NCBI GenBank assembly: GCA_038223055.1
Contig: JBBRHF010000094.1
Coordinates: forward strand, 1 to 15,829
Direction of reading: 5' to 3'
DNA length: 15,829 bases
DNA from: JBBRHF01 sp038223055
Lineage (GTDB): Bacteria > Actinomycetota > Actinomycetes > JACCUZ01
The translations under genes were made by a program, and so were the position numbers. Shown in pieces: positions 5,825-12,433 of the stretch. Each line of letters begins with the position of its first letter. Position 1 is the stretch's first letter. Below the pieces are notes generated by a model. It had not been told where the DNA came from. It did no database searches and saw only the letters and a list, made by a program, of their open reading frames with translations.

Positions 5825-7183
5825 ATGCACGCCTGGCCCGCCCCGCAGGTCCCGTCCCTGCCCGGGGTGGGGGCGCCGCTGCGCGTCCACGACACCTCGA
5901 CCGGCGAGATCCGTCCGACGGCTCCTGGCCCGGAGGCCCGGATGTACGTCTGCGGCATCACGCCGTACGACGCCACGCACCTCGGCCACGCCGCGACCTA
6001 CCTCGCGTTCGACCTGATCGGCCGGGCCTGGCGCGACTCCGGCCACCAGGTGCGCTACGTGCAGAACGTCACCGATGTCGATGACCCGCTGCTCGAACGG
6101 GCGACCCGCGACGGCCTGGACTGGCGCGACCTGGCCGGTCGTGAGATCGCGTTGTACCGCGAGGACATGTCCAGCCTGCGGATCCTGCCGCCCGAGGCGC
6201 TGGTCGGGGCGGTCGAGGCCATCCCGCGCATCGTCGAGGAGATCAGCGCTCTGCGTGACCAGGGCGCCGCCTACGACGTCGAACGCGACGTCTACTTCTC
6301 GGCGCACTCTGACCCGCACTTCGGCTCGGTGGCCCACCTGGACGAGCCGGCCATGCTCGCGCTGTTCGGCGAGCGCGGCGGTGACCCCGATCGGGCCGGC
6401 AAGCGGCACCCTGTCGACCCACTGCTCTGGCGGGCCGAGCGACCGGGGGAGCCCTCGTGGCCCAGCGCCCTCGGGCCGGGCCGTCCGGGGTGGCACATCG
6501 AGTGCACCGCCATCGCGTTGGAACATCTGGGCATGGGCATCGACGTCCAGGGTGGGGGCAGCGACCTCGCCTTCCCGCACCACGAGATGGGCGCGTCCCA
6601 CGCGCAGGTCCTGACGGGGGAGTGGCCGTTCGCCCGCAACTACGTCCACGCGGGGATGGTGGGCCTGGACGGGGAGAAGATGTCCAAGTCCAGGGGCAAC
6701 CTCGTCTTCGTGTCCGCCCTGCGGCGCGCCGGCCACGACCCCATGGCGATCCGGCTGGCTCTGCTGGCCCACCACTACCGCACCGACTGGGAGTGGTCCG
6801 CCGCAGACCTGGCGGTCGCCGAGGCGCGGCTGGCCCGGTGGCGCGCCGCGGTCCGGTCGCCCGGGGGGCAGCCCGGTCTGGCGGTTCTCCACGACGTACG
6901 CCGATGCCTGAGCGACGACCTCGACGCCCCCGGGGCGCTGGCCGTCATCGACCGGTGGGCGGCGGGCGAGGTCTGGCGCTCGGGGCCGGGTGACCGGGGG
7001 GGTGTGCCGGGTGACTGGGGGGCTGTGCAGGGCGAGGATCGGGGCGGTGCGCGGGCCGACGATCAGCGGGGTGCGCGGGGCGAGGATCCGGGCAGTGCGC
7101 GGGCCGACGATCAGCCGGCGGACGTCGATCCGGCGGCCCTCGTCGCTGCCACCGTGGACGCGCTGCTCGGCGTTCGTCTCTGA
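5825..7183 (+). CDS. mshC: Mycothiol ligase MshC (cysteine:GlcN-Ins ligase) with C-terminal repeat insertion
   Basis: MshC joins cysteine to glucosaminyl-inositol (GlcN-Ins) in an ATP-dependent cytoplasmic step of mycothiol synthesis. It is a cysteinyl-tRNA synthetase paralogue. Key motifs are present. CGITPYDATHLGHA carries C43, the zinc ligand, and the HIGH-equivalent. WHIECTAIALEHLG holds a second zinc cysteine, and FPHHEMGASHA is the zinc/substrate region. KMSKS lies at 285-289. TPYDATHLGHA distinguishes it from true CysRS. The chain is 452 residues, against roughly 410 in the family. The excess is explained by six degenerate 7-8-residue repeats at 389-434, rich in Gly, Asp and Arg, inside the C-terminal helical region. 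The terminal DPAALVAATVDALLGVRL resumes normal MshC sequence, so the insertion is in frame. The ATG at 5825 fits the known N terminus. It is convergent with the PAC2 gene. Confidence 0.95.
   Translation: MHAWPAPQVPSLPGVGAPLRVHDTSTGEIRPTAPGPEARMYVCGITPYDATHLGHAATYLAFDLIGRAWRDSGHQVRYVQNVTDVDDPLLERATRDGLDWRDLAGREIALYREDMSSLRILPPEALVGAVEAIPRIVEEISALRDQGAAYDVERDVYFSAHSDPHFGSVAHLDEPAMLALFGERGGDPDRAGKRHPVDPLLWRAERPGEPSWPSALGPGRPGWHIECTAIALEHLGMGIDVQGGGSDLAFPHHEMGASHAQVLTGEWPFARNYVHAGMVGLDGEKMSKSRGNLVFVSALRRAGHDPMAIRLALLAHHYRTDWEWSAADLAVAEARLARWRAAVRSPGGQPGLAVLHDVRRCLSDDLDAPGALAVIDRWAAGEVWRSGPGDRGGVPGDWGAVQGEDRGGARADDQRGARGEDPGSARADDQPADVDPAALVAATVDALLGVRL
6982..7022 (+). other. Putative G-quadruplex tract in the mshC coding strand
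   Basis: Five runs of three or more G occur at 6982-6985, 6988-6990, 6996-7002, 7009-7011 and 7017-7022, with loops of 2, 5, 6 and 5 nt. This meets the usual four-run, loop 1-7 definition on the coding strand and therefore in the mRNA. It overlaps the first two repeat units. Folding is not demonstrated. Confidence 0.5.
6989..7126 (+). repeat. Tandem 21/24-bp repeats inside mshC
   Basis: Six head-to-tail units run as two of 21 bp (6989-7009, 7010-7030) then four of 24 bp (7031, 7055, 7079 and 7103 onward). The peptides are GDRGGVP, GDWGAVQ, GEDRGGAR, ADDQRGAR, GEDPGSAR and ADDQPADV. A 48-bp higher-order period is also clear: 7031 onward and 7079 onward agree at all but about two of the first 37 positions. 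All units keep the frame. This is recent slippage or unequal-crossover expansion in a surface loop. The 5' part also contains the G-run tract at 6982-7022. Confidence 0.85.
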
Positions 7184-7205
7184 CCCAACTCGCCGATCTG
7201 GGTCA
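7181..7205. terminator. Bidirectional stem-loop between mshC and PAC2
   Basis: TGACCCA (7181-7187) pairs perfectly with TGGGTCA (7199-7205) around an 11-nt loop. The left arm begins with the mshC stop codon TGA. The right arm ends with the complement of the PAC2 stop codon. There is no U-tract, so if it terminates it does so in the U-less actinobacterial manner or with Rho. The 7-bp stem is modest. Confidence 0.45.
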
Positions 7206-8060
7206 CACGGGGTGGCCGTCGTCGCCGCGGCGGCGCAGGTAGCGCTCGAACTCGCGGGCGATCGCCTCCCCGGAGGCCTCCGGGGCCTCCGCGAGGTCCT
7301 TGGCCTCCTCCAGCGAGCGGACGTAGCCCGCCACGTCCTCGTCGCCGGCCGCGAGTTCGTCGACGCCGCGCTCCCAGGCCAGGGCTTCGGTGGGCAGGTC
7401 TCCCAGCGGGATGGGCACGTCGATCACGTCCTCGACGTGGCGCAGCAGGGCCAGGGTCGCCTTGGGGCAGGGCGGCTGCGCGACGTAATGGGGCACCGCG
7501 GCCCAGATCGACACCGCCGGCAGGTCGGCGTGCCCGCAGGCGTCCTGCAGCACCCCGACGATGCCGGTCGGCCCCTCGTATCGAGACGGCTCCAGGTGCA
7601 GCGACCGGGAGACGACCTCGTCCGAGGCCGTGCCGGTGACCGGCACCGGGCGGGTGTGCGGCGAGTCGGCCAGCAGCGCACCCAGAGTCACCACCATGCT
7701 GACACCGAGCTCCTGGCAGAAGCTCAGGAGCTCGTTCGTGAACGACTGCCAGCGCATGTTCGGCTCAATGCCGCGGACGAGGACTATGTCGCGCCCGATC
7801 TCGGGCAGGCGGGCGTAGGAGACCCGCGTCGTGGGCCAGGCGATCTCGCGGATGCCGTCCTCGGTGAGCGAGATCGTCGGCCGGTTGACCTGGTAGTCGT
7901 AGTAGTCCTCGGGGTCGAGCATGGCGAGCAGGGTGGCCGACCACGTGCGCTCGAGGTGCTCGACTGCGGCCGTCGCCGCGTCTCCGGCGTCGTTCCAGCC
8001 TTCGAACGCGGCGATCAGAACCGGGTCGACCAGCTCGGGAACACCCTCGAGCTCGATCAC
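7203..8060 (-). CDS. PAC2 family protein
   Basis: This 285-residue protein belongs to the PAC2 family, named after the eukaryotic proteasome assembly chaperone 2. It is common in actinobacteria and archaea, and its bacterial function is unsettled. Visible family elements are VLIAAFEGWNDAGDAAT near the N terminus, the DYYDYQVNRPTISL segment, ARLPEIGRDIVLVRGIEPNMRW, and VVTLGALLADSPHTRPVPVTGTA. A later IWAAVPHYVAQPPCPKATLALL is also typical. The C terminus YLRRRGDDGHPV is polar and lacks an obvious proteasome-docking HbYX motif. The GTG at 8060 follows GGGAGG on the minus strand with a 5-nt gap; another GTG two codons earlier overlaps that site. Longer readings to 8180 would run into metH and have no family sequence. 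It is divergent from metH and convergent with mshC. M. tuberculosis shows the same association at Rv2125. Confidence 0.9.
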   Translation of the reverse strand: MIELEGVPELVDPVLIAAFEGWNDAGDAATAAVEHLERTWSATLLAMLDPEDYYDYQVNRPTISLTEDGIREIAWPTTRVSYARLPEIGRDIVLVRGIEPNMRWQSFTNELLSFCQELGVSMVVTLGALLADSPHTRPVPVTGTASDEVVSRSLHLEPSRYEGPTGIVGVLQDACGHADLPAVSIWAAVPHYVAQPPCPKATLALLRHVEDVIDVPIPLGDLPTEALAWERGVDELAAGDEDVAGYVRSLEEAKDLAEAPEASGEAIAREFERYLRRRGDDGHPV

Positions 8061-8131
8061 CCGCACCTCCCGTTGGCACGACGCCTCGACCTGGACCGCG
8101 GCCCTGCGAGCCGTCCGGACGTCACCGCGGC

Positions 8132-8137
8132 AGCCTA
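8132..8137 (-). promoter_or_regulatory. Candidate -10 box for the PAC2 gene
   Basis: On the minus strand these bases read TAGGCT, the same hexamer proposed for the oxidoreductase promoter. They lie about 70 nt before the GTG at 8060 and would give a leader of about 65 nt with a good Shine-Dalgarno. No convincing -35 element is visible, because the upstream region overlaps the metH -10 and start. Confidence 0.3.
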
Positions 8138-8153
8138 CGTGGTCGGCTCGGCT

Positions 8154-8159
8154 TAGAAT
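8154..8159 (+). promoter_or_regulatory. -10 box for a near-leaderless metH transcript
   Basis: TAGAAT is a strong TANNNT match and ends 8 nt before the metH ATG at 8168. Only CGGCCCCG separates them, and no Shine-Dalgarno is present. Transcription should begin at or just before the ATG, leaving no room for a leader riboswitch. Confidence 0.6.
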
Positions 8160-8167
8160 CGGCCCCG

Positions 8168-11100
8168 ATGAATAACACACCCGAGAGTCTGCGCGAAGCC
8201 CTGTCCCGGCGCGTGGTGGTCGCCGACGGCGCCATGGGCACGATGCTGCAGGCGCAGGACCCCACGATGGACGACTTCCAGGGCCACGAGGGCTGCAACG
8301 AGATCCTCAACGTCTCCCGCGCCGACATCGTGCGCTCGGTCCACGAGGCCTATTTCGATGCCGGTGTCGACGCCGTCGAGACCAATACGTTCGGCGCCAA
8401 CCTCGCCAACCTGGCGGAATACGGCATCGAGGACCGCGTCGAGGAGCTCGCCGCCGCGGGTGCCCGGATCGCCCGGCAGGTCGCCGACGAGCGCAGCACC
8501 GCCGACTTCCCGCGCTGGGTCCTCGGCTCGATCGGGCCGGGCACCAAGCTGCCGACCCTGGGCCACCTGCCCTACGCCACGCTGCGCGACGCCTACCAGG
8601 CGCAGGTGCGCGGGATGATCGACGGCGGCGTGCACGCCCTGATTGTCGAGACGGCGCAGGACCTGCTGCAGGCCAAGGCTGCCGTCATCGGAGCCCAGCG
8701 GGCGATGAGCGCCGCGGGGGTCGATCTCCCGCTGATCTGCCAGGTCACCGTCGAGGCGACCGGCACCCTGCTGCTCGGCTCCGAGATCGGCGCCGCCCTG
8801 ACCGCGCTCGAGCCGTTGGGCATCGACTTCATCGGCCTCAACTGCGCCACCGGCCCGGCAGAGATGAGCGAGCACCTGCGCCACCTGTCCCGCCACGCCC
8901 GGGTGGGCCTGTCCTGCATGCCCAACGCCGGGCTGCCCGTGCTCGGCAAGGACGGGGCGACCTACCCACTCCGCCCCGAGCAGCTCGCCGACGCGCACGA
9001 ACAGTTCACCCGCGACTTCGGCCTCGCGCTCGTCGGGGGATGCTGCGGGACCACACCCGAGCACCTGCGTCAGGTCGCCGAGCGGGTGCGCGGCCGCGAG
9101 CTGGCTCGCCGCAAGCCGCGGCCCGACCACGGCGTGGCCTCGCTCTACCAGCACGTGTCGTTCCGCCAGGACACGTCCTACCTCTCGATCGGGGAGCGCA
9201 CCAACGCCAACGGGTCCAAGGCATTTCGCGACGCCATGCTGGCGGAGCGGTGGGACGACTGCATCGAGATCGCCCGCGATCAGACCCGTGACGGCGCTCA
9301 CCTGCTCGACGTCTGCATCGACTACGTCGGTCGCGACGGCGTCAGCGACATGAAGGAGGTCGTAAGCCGATTTGCCACCGCGTCGACGCTGCCTCTGGTG
9401 CTGGACTCCACCGAGCCCGCCGTCATCGAGGCGGGGCTGGAGATGCTCGGCGGACGATCGGTCGTCAACTCGGTCAACTACGAGGACGGCGACGGGCCCC
9501 AGTCGCGGTTCGCCCGGATCATGCCGGTGATCGCGGAGCACGGGGCCGCCGTCGTCGCGCTGTGCATCGATGAGCAGGGCCAGGCCCGCACGGCCGAGTG
9601 GAAGGTCCGGGTCGCCTCCCGCCTGATCGAGGACCTCACCACCAACTGGGGCATGCAGGTCCAGGACATCATCGTCGACACCTTGACCTTCCCGATCGCG
9701 ACCGGGCAGGAGGAGACCCGCCGCGACGGGCTCGAGACGATCGAGGCGATCCGCGAGATCAAGCGCCGGCACCCCGACGTACAGACCACGCTGGGCCTGT
9801 CCAACGTGTCCTTCGGCCTCAACCCCGCTGCCCGCATCGTGCTCAACTCCGTGTTCCTGCACGAGTGCCTCAAGGCCGGACTCGACTCCGCGATCGTGCA
9901 CGCCGCCAAGATCCTGCCGATGACCAAGATCGAGGAAGAGCAGCGCCAGGTCGCGCTCGACCTGGTCTATGACCGGCGAAAGCCCGGCGTCGACGGGGCA
10001 AAGGGCTACGACCCGCTGCAGAAGTTCCTCGATCTGTTCGAAGGCGTCGACGCCGCCGCCATGCGCCAGACCCGGGCCCAGGAGCTGGCCGAGCTGCCGC
10101 TGGGCGAGCGGCTTGGCCGGCGCATCATCGACGGTGAGCGCAACGGGCTCGAGGGTGACCTCGCCGAGGCCCTCGACACCGGCATGACCGCGCTCGACGT
10201 CGTCAACGATCACCTGCTCGAGGGCATGAAGACCGTCGGCGAGCTCTTCGGCCGCGGCGAGATGCAATTGCCGTTCGTCTTGCAGTCGGCAGAGGTGATG
10301 AAGGTGGCCGTGGCCTGGCTCGAGCCGCACATGGACAAGACCGACGAGGAGGGCAAGGGCACGATCGTGCTCGCCACCGTCAAGGGCGACGTCCACGACA
10401 TCGGAAAGAACCTCGTCGACATCATCCTGAGCAACAACGGCTACACCGTGCACAACATCGGCATCAAGGCGCCGATCTCCGCAATCCTCGACGCGGCCGA
10501 AGAGCACCGTGCCGACCTCGTTGGCATGTCCGGGCTCCTGGTCAAGTCCACGGTGATCATGAGGGAGAACCTCGAGGAGATGAACGTCCGCGGGGTGGCC
10601 GCACGCTGGCCGGTGATCCTCGGCGGAGCCGCGCTGACCCGGGCCTACGTCGAGCAGGACCTGGCCAGCATCTACGACGGGGAGGTTCGCTACGCCCGCG
10701 ACGCCTTCGAGGGGTTGCGGCTGATGGACGCGATCGTCGCCGTCAAGCGCGGCGTGCCCGGCGCCGAGCTGCCGGCGCTGCGCGAACGCCGAGTCCGCGT
10801 CTCCAGCCGCCCCGACCTCACCGCGCCGACCGACATGCCGGCGCGCTCGGATGTCGCGGTCGACAACCCGATCCCCGTGCCGCCGTTCTGGGGCAACCGC
10901 ATCGTCAGGGGCATTGCCCTCGGCGACTACTCGTCGCTGCTGGACGAGCGGGCCACGTTCATGGGGCAGTGGGGACTCAAGTCCAGCCGCGGGGACGGCC
11001 CGACCTACGACGAGCTGGTCGAGACCGAGGGCCGGCCGCGGCTGCGGATGTGGCTCGATCGGGTCAAGTCCGAGAAGATGCTCGAGGCAGCCGTGGTCTA

Positions 11101-11662
11101 CGGCTACTTTCCCTGCGTCAGCGAGGGTGACGACCTCGTCGTCCTCCGTGAGGACGGGACCGAGCGGCACCGCTTCTCCTTCCCGCGACAACGCCACGGC
11201 CGGCATCTGTGCCTCGCCGACTTCTTCCGCCCGGCCGGGTCGGGGGAGACCGACGTGCTCGGGGTGCAGCTGGTCACCATGGGGCCGCGCATCGCGGAGG
11301 TTGCCGGCGAGCTGTTCGCGCGCAACGCCTACCGCGACTATCTCGAGCTGCACGGGCTGTCGGTGCAGCTCACCGAATCCCTCGCGGAATACTGGCACCA
11401 GCGGATGCGCGACGAGCTGGGGTTCGGCGCGGAGGACCCGGATCGCCCGCAGGACTTCTTCGACCTGCGCTACCGGGGCGCCCGGTTCTCGTTCGGCTAC
11501 GGCGCCTGCCCCAACCTGGAGGACCGCGCCAAGCTGGTCGACCTGCTGGAGCCGGAGCGGATCGGTGTGAAGCTGTCCGAGGAGTTCCAGCTGCACCCCG
11601 AGCAGTCCACCGACGCCATTGTGCTGCACCACCCCGAAGCCAAGTACTTCAACGCCACTTGA
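8168..11662 (+). CDS. metH: Cobalamin-dependent methionine synthase MetH
   Basis: MetH transfers the methyl group of 5-methyltetrahydrofolate to homocysteine through methylcobalamin, in the cytoplasm. The 1164-residue chain has all four modules. The homocysteine-binding barrel (about 1-310) begins VVVADGAMGTML and has zinc ligands C226 (GLNCATGP) and C292/C293 (GGCCGTTPEH). The folate-binding domain (about 330-610) includes SIGERTNANGSKAF and SVNYEDGDG. The cobalamin cap and Rossmann domain (about 645-870) has GDVHDIGKN with axial-ligand H743, then GMSGLLVKST and LGGAAL. The reactivation domain (about 890-1150) has RFSFGYGACPNL for S-adenosylmethionine binding. Length is slightly below E. coli MetH (1227). 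The ATG at 8168 directly follows a -10 box. No cobalamin riboswitch fits the 107-bp gap to PAC2. The HAD gene overlaps or follows its stop. Confidence 0.98.
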   Translation: MNNTPESLREALSRRVVVADGAMGTMLQAQDPTMDDFQGHEGCNEILNVSRADIVRSVHEAYFDAGVDAVETNTFGANLANLAEYGIEDRVEELAAAGARIARQVADERSTADFPRWVLGSIGPGTKLPTLGHLPYATLRDAYQAQVRGMIDGGVHALIVETAQDLLQAKAAVIGAQRAMSAAGVDLPLICQVTVEATGTLLLGSEIGAALTALEPLGIDFIGLNCATGPAEMSEHLRHLSRHARVGLSCMPNAGLPVLGKDGATYPLRPEQLADAHEQFTRDFGLALVGGCCGTTPEHLRQVAERVRGRELARRKPRPDHGVASLYQHVSFRQDTSYLSIGERTNANGSKAFRDAMLAERWDDCIEIARDQTRDGAHLLDVCIDYVGRDGVSDMKEVVSRFATASTLPLVLDSTEPAVIEAGLEMLGGRSVVNSVNYEDGDGPQSRFARIMPVIAEHGAAVVALCIDEQGQARTAEWKVRVASRLIEDLTTNWGMQVQDIIVDTLTFPIATGQEETRRDGLETIEAIREIKRRHPDVQTTLGLSNVSFGLNPAARIVLNSVFLHECLKAGLDSAIVHAAKILPMTKIEEEQRQVALDLVYDRRKPGVDGAKGYDPLQKFLDLFEGVDAAAMRQTRAQELAELPLGERLGRRIIDGERNGLEGDLAEALDTGMTALDVVNDHLLEGMKTVGELFGRGEMQLPFVLQSAEVMKVAVAWLEPHMDKTDEEGKGTIVLATVKGDVHDIGKNLVDIILSNNGYTVHNIGIKAPISAILDAAEEHRADLVGMSGLLVKSTVIMRENLEEMNVRGVAARWPVILGGAALTRAYVEQDLASIYDGEVRYARDAFEGLRLMDAIVAVKRGVPGAELPALRERRVRVSSRPDLTAPTDMPARSDVAVDNPIPVPPFWGNRIVRGIALGDYSSLLDERATFMGQWGLKSSRGDGPTYDELVETEGRPRLRMWLDRVKSEKMLEAAVVYGYFPCVSEGDDLVVLREDGTERHRFSFPRQRHGRHLCLADFFRPAGSGETDVLGVQLVTMGPRIAEVAGELFARNAYRDYLELHGLSVQLTESLAEYWHQRMRDELGFGAEDPDRPQDFFDLRYRGARFSFGYGACPNLEDRAKLVDLLEPERIGVKLSEEFQLHPEQSTDAIVLHHPEAKYFNAT

Positions 11663-11700
11663 GCCAGGACCCGGGCAACCAGGCCTTGCGTGCGGACGCC

Positions 11701-12384
11701 GTGGGCCGCGAGCCGCTCGACCATCGGCTGGCGGCGGTGCTCTGGGACATGGACGGCACCCTGGTCGACAGCGAGCCGCACTGGATCGCGACCGAGCACG
11801 CCCTGGTCGAGGCCCACGGCGGTGTGTGGACCGACGCGCACGCGCACGCGCTGGTGGGCAACCCGCTGCTGGTGTCGGCCGACTACATCCGCGAGCACGG
11901 CGGCGTCGAACTGCCCAGCGAGGAGATTGTCGAGCTGCTGCTGGACGGGGTCATCTCCCGGATGTCGGGCCGGCTGCCGTGGCGGCCCGGAGCCCGCGCC
12001 CTGCTGGAGGAGATCCTGGCCGCTGGCATCCCGTGCGCCCTGGTCACCATGTCCTACCGGCGCTTCGCCGACGCGATCCTCGCCGGCCTGCCCGTCGGCT
12101 CGTTCCAGGCGGTCGTGACCGGGGACGAGGTCACCCACGGCAAGCCGCACCCCGAGCCCTATCTCACCGCGGCAGCCCGGCTGGGCGTCGACCCCCGGGA
12201 CTGCCTGGTGATCGAGGACTCCGCGACCGGCATCGCCTCCGGCGAGGCGGCCGGGGCCACCGTCGTCGGAGTGCCGCATGTCGTGGCCATCCCGGCGGCC
12301 CCCAACCGCACCCTGGTCGACTCCCTGGAGGAGCTCGACCTGGGCACGCTGCGGTCCCTCCTGGCGGCTGGCCCGATCGTCTAA
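11701..12384 (+). CDS. HAD-superfamily phosphatase (beta-phosphoglucomutase-like subfamily)
   Basis: This haloacid dehalogenase-family hydrolase has 227 residues from the GTG at 11701. Motif I is WDMDGTLVDSEPHW, with the nucleophile and acid aspartates. Motif II is the Thr in ALVTMSYRR, motif III is the Lys in HGKPHPEPY, and motif IV is VIEDSATGIASGEAAGA. The alpha-helical cap between motifs I and II places it with phosphoglycolate/beta-phosphoglucomutase-type enzymes. The substrate is likely a small phosphorylated metabolite. The start is uncertain. GTG 11701 puts motif I about 13 residues in, as usual, but has no good Shine-Dalgarno. In-frame TTG codons at 11686 and 11659 are alternatives, and the latter overlaps the metH stop. 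Translational coupling to metH is therefore likely. A convergent hairpin follows, then the ABC permease gene on the other strand. Confidence 0.88.
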   Translation: MGREPLDHRLAAVLWDMDGTLVDSEPHWIATEHALVEAHGGVWTDAHAHALVGNPLLVSADYIREHGGVELPSEEIVELLLDGVISRMSGRLPWRPGARALLEEILAAGIPCALVTMSYRRFADAILAGLPVGSFQAVVTGDEVTHGKPHPEPYLTAAARLGVDPRDCLVIEDSATGIASGEAAGATVVGVPHVVAIPAAPNRTLVDSLEELDLGTLRSLLAAGPIV

Positions 12385-12388
12385 CCGG

Positions 12389-12422
12389 GGCTGGCCGGTC
12401 GTCTGATCTGACCGGGCCGGCC
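12389..12422. terminator. Bidirectional hairpin between the HAD gene and the ABC permease gene
   Basis: GGCTGGCCGGTC (12389-12400) pairs with GACCGGGCCGGCC (12410-12422) across a 9-nt loop. The stem has about 12 pairs, with one bulged base and one G-T mismatch. It fills most of the 49-bp gap between two convergent stop codons. There is no run of T on either side, as is common for GC-rich actinobacterial terminators. Confidence 0.6.
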
Positions 12423-12433
12423 GCCAGCCGCCC

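Noticed and set aside
8153..11632. A very long open frame on the minus strand opposite metH (over 1100 codons).
   Set aside because: It is an antisense shadow caused by GC-rich codon bias. Its translation is low-complexity Arg/Gly/Val/Asp-rich with no family motif, while metH shows all expected domains.
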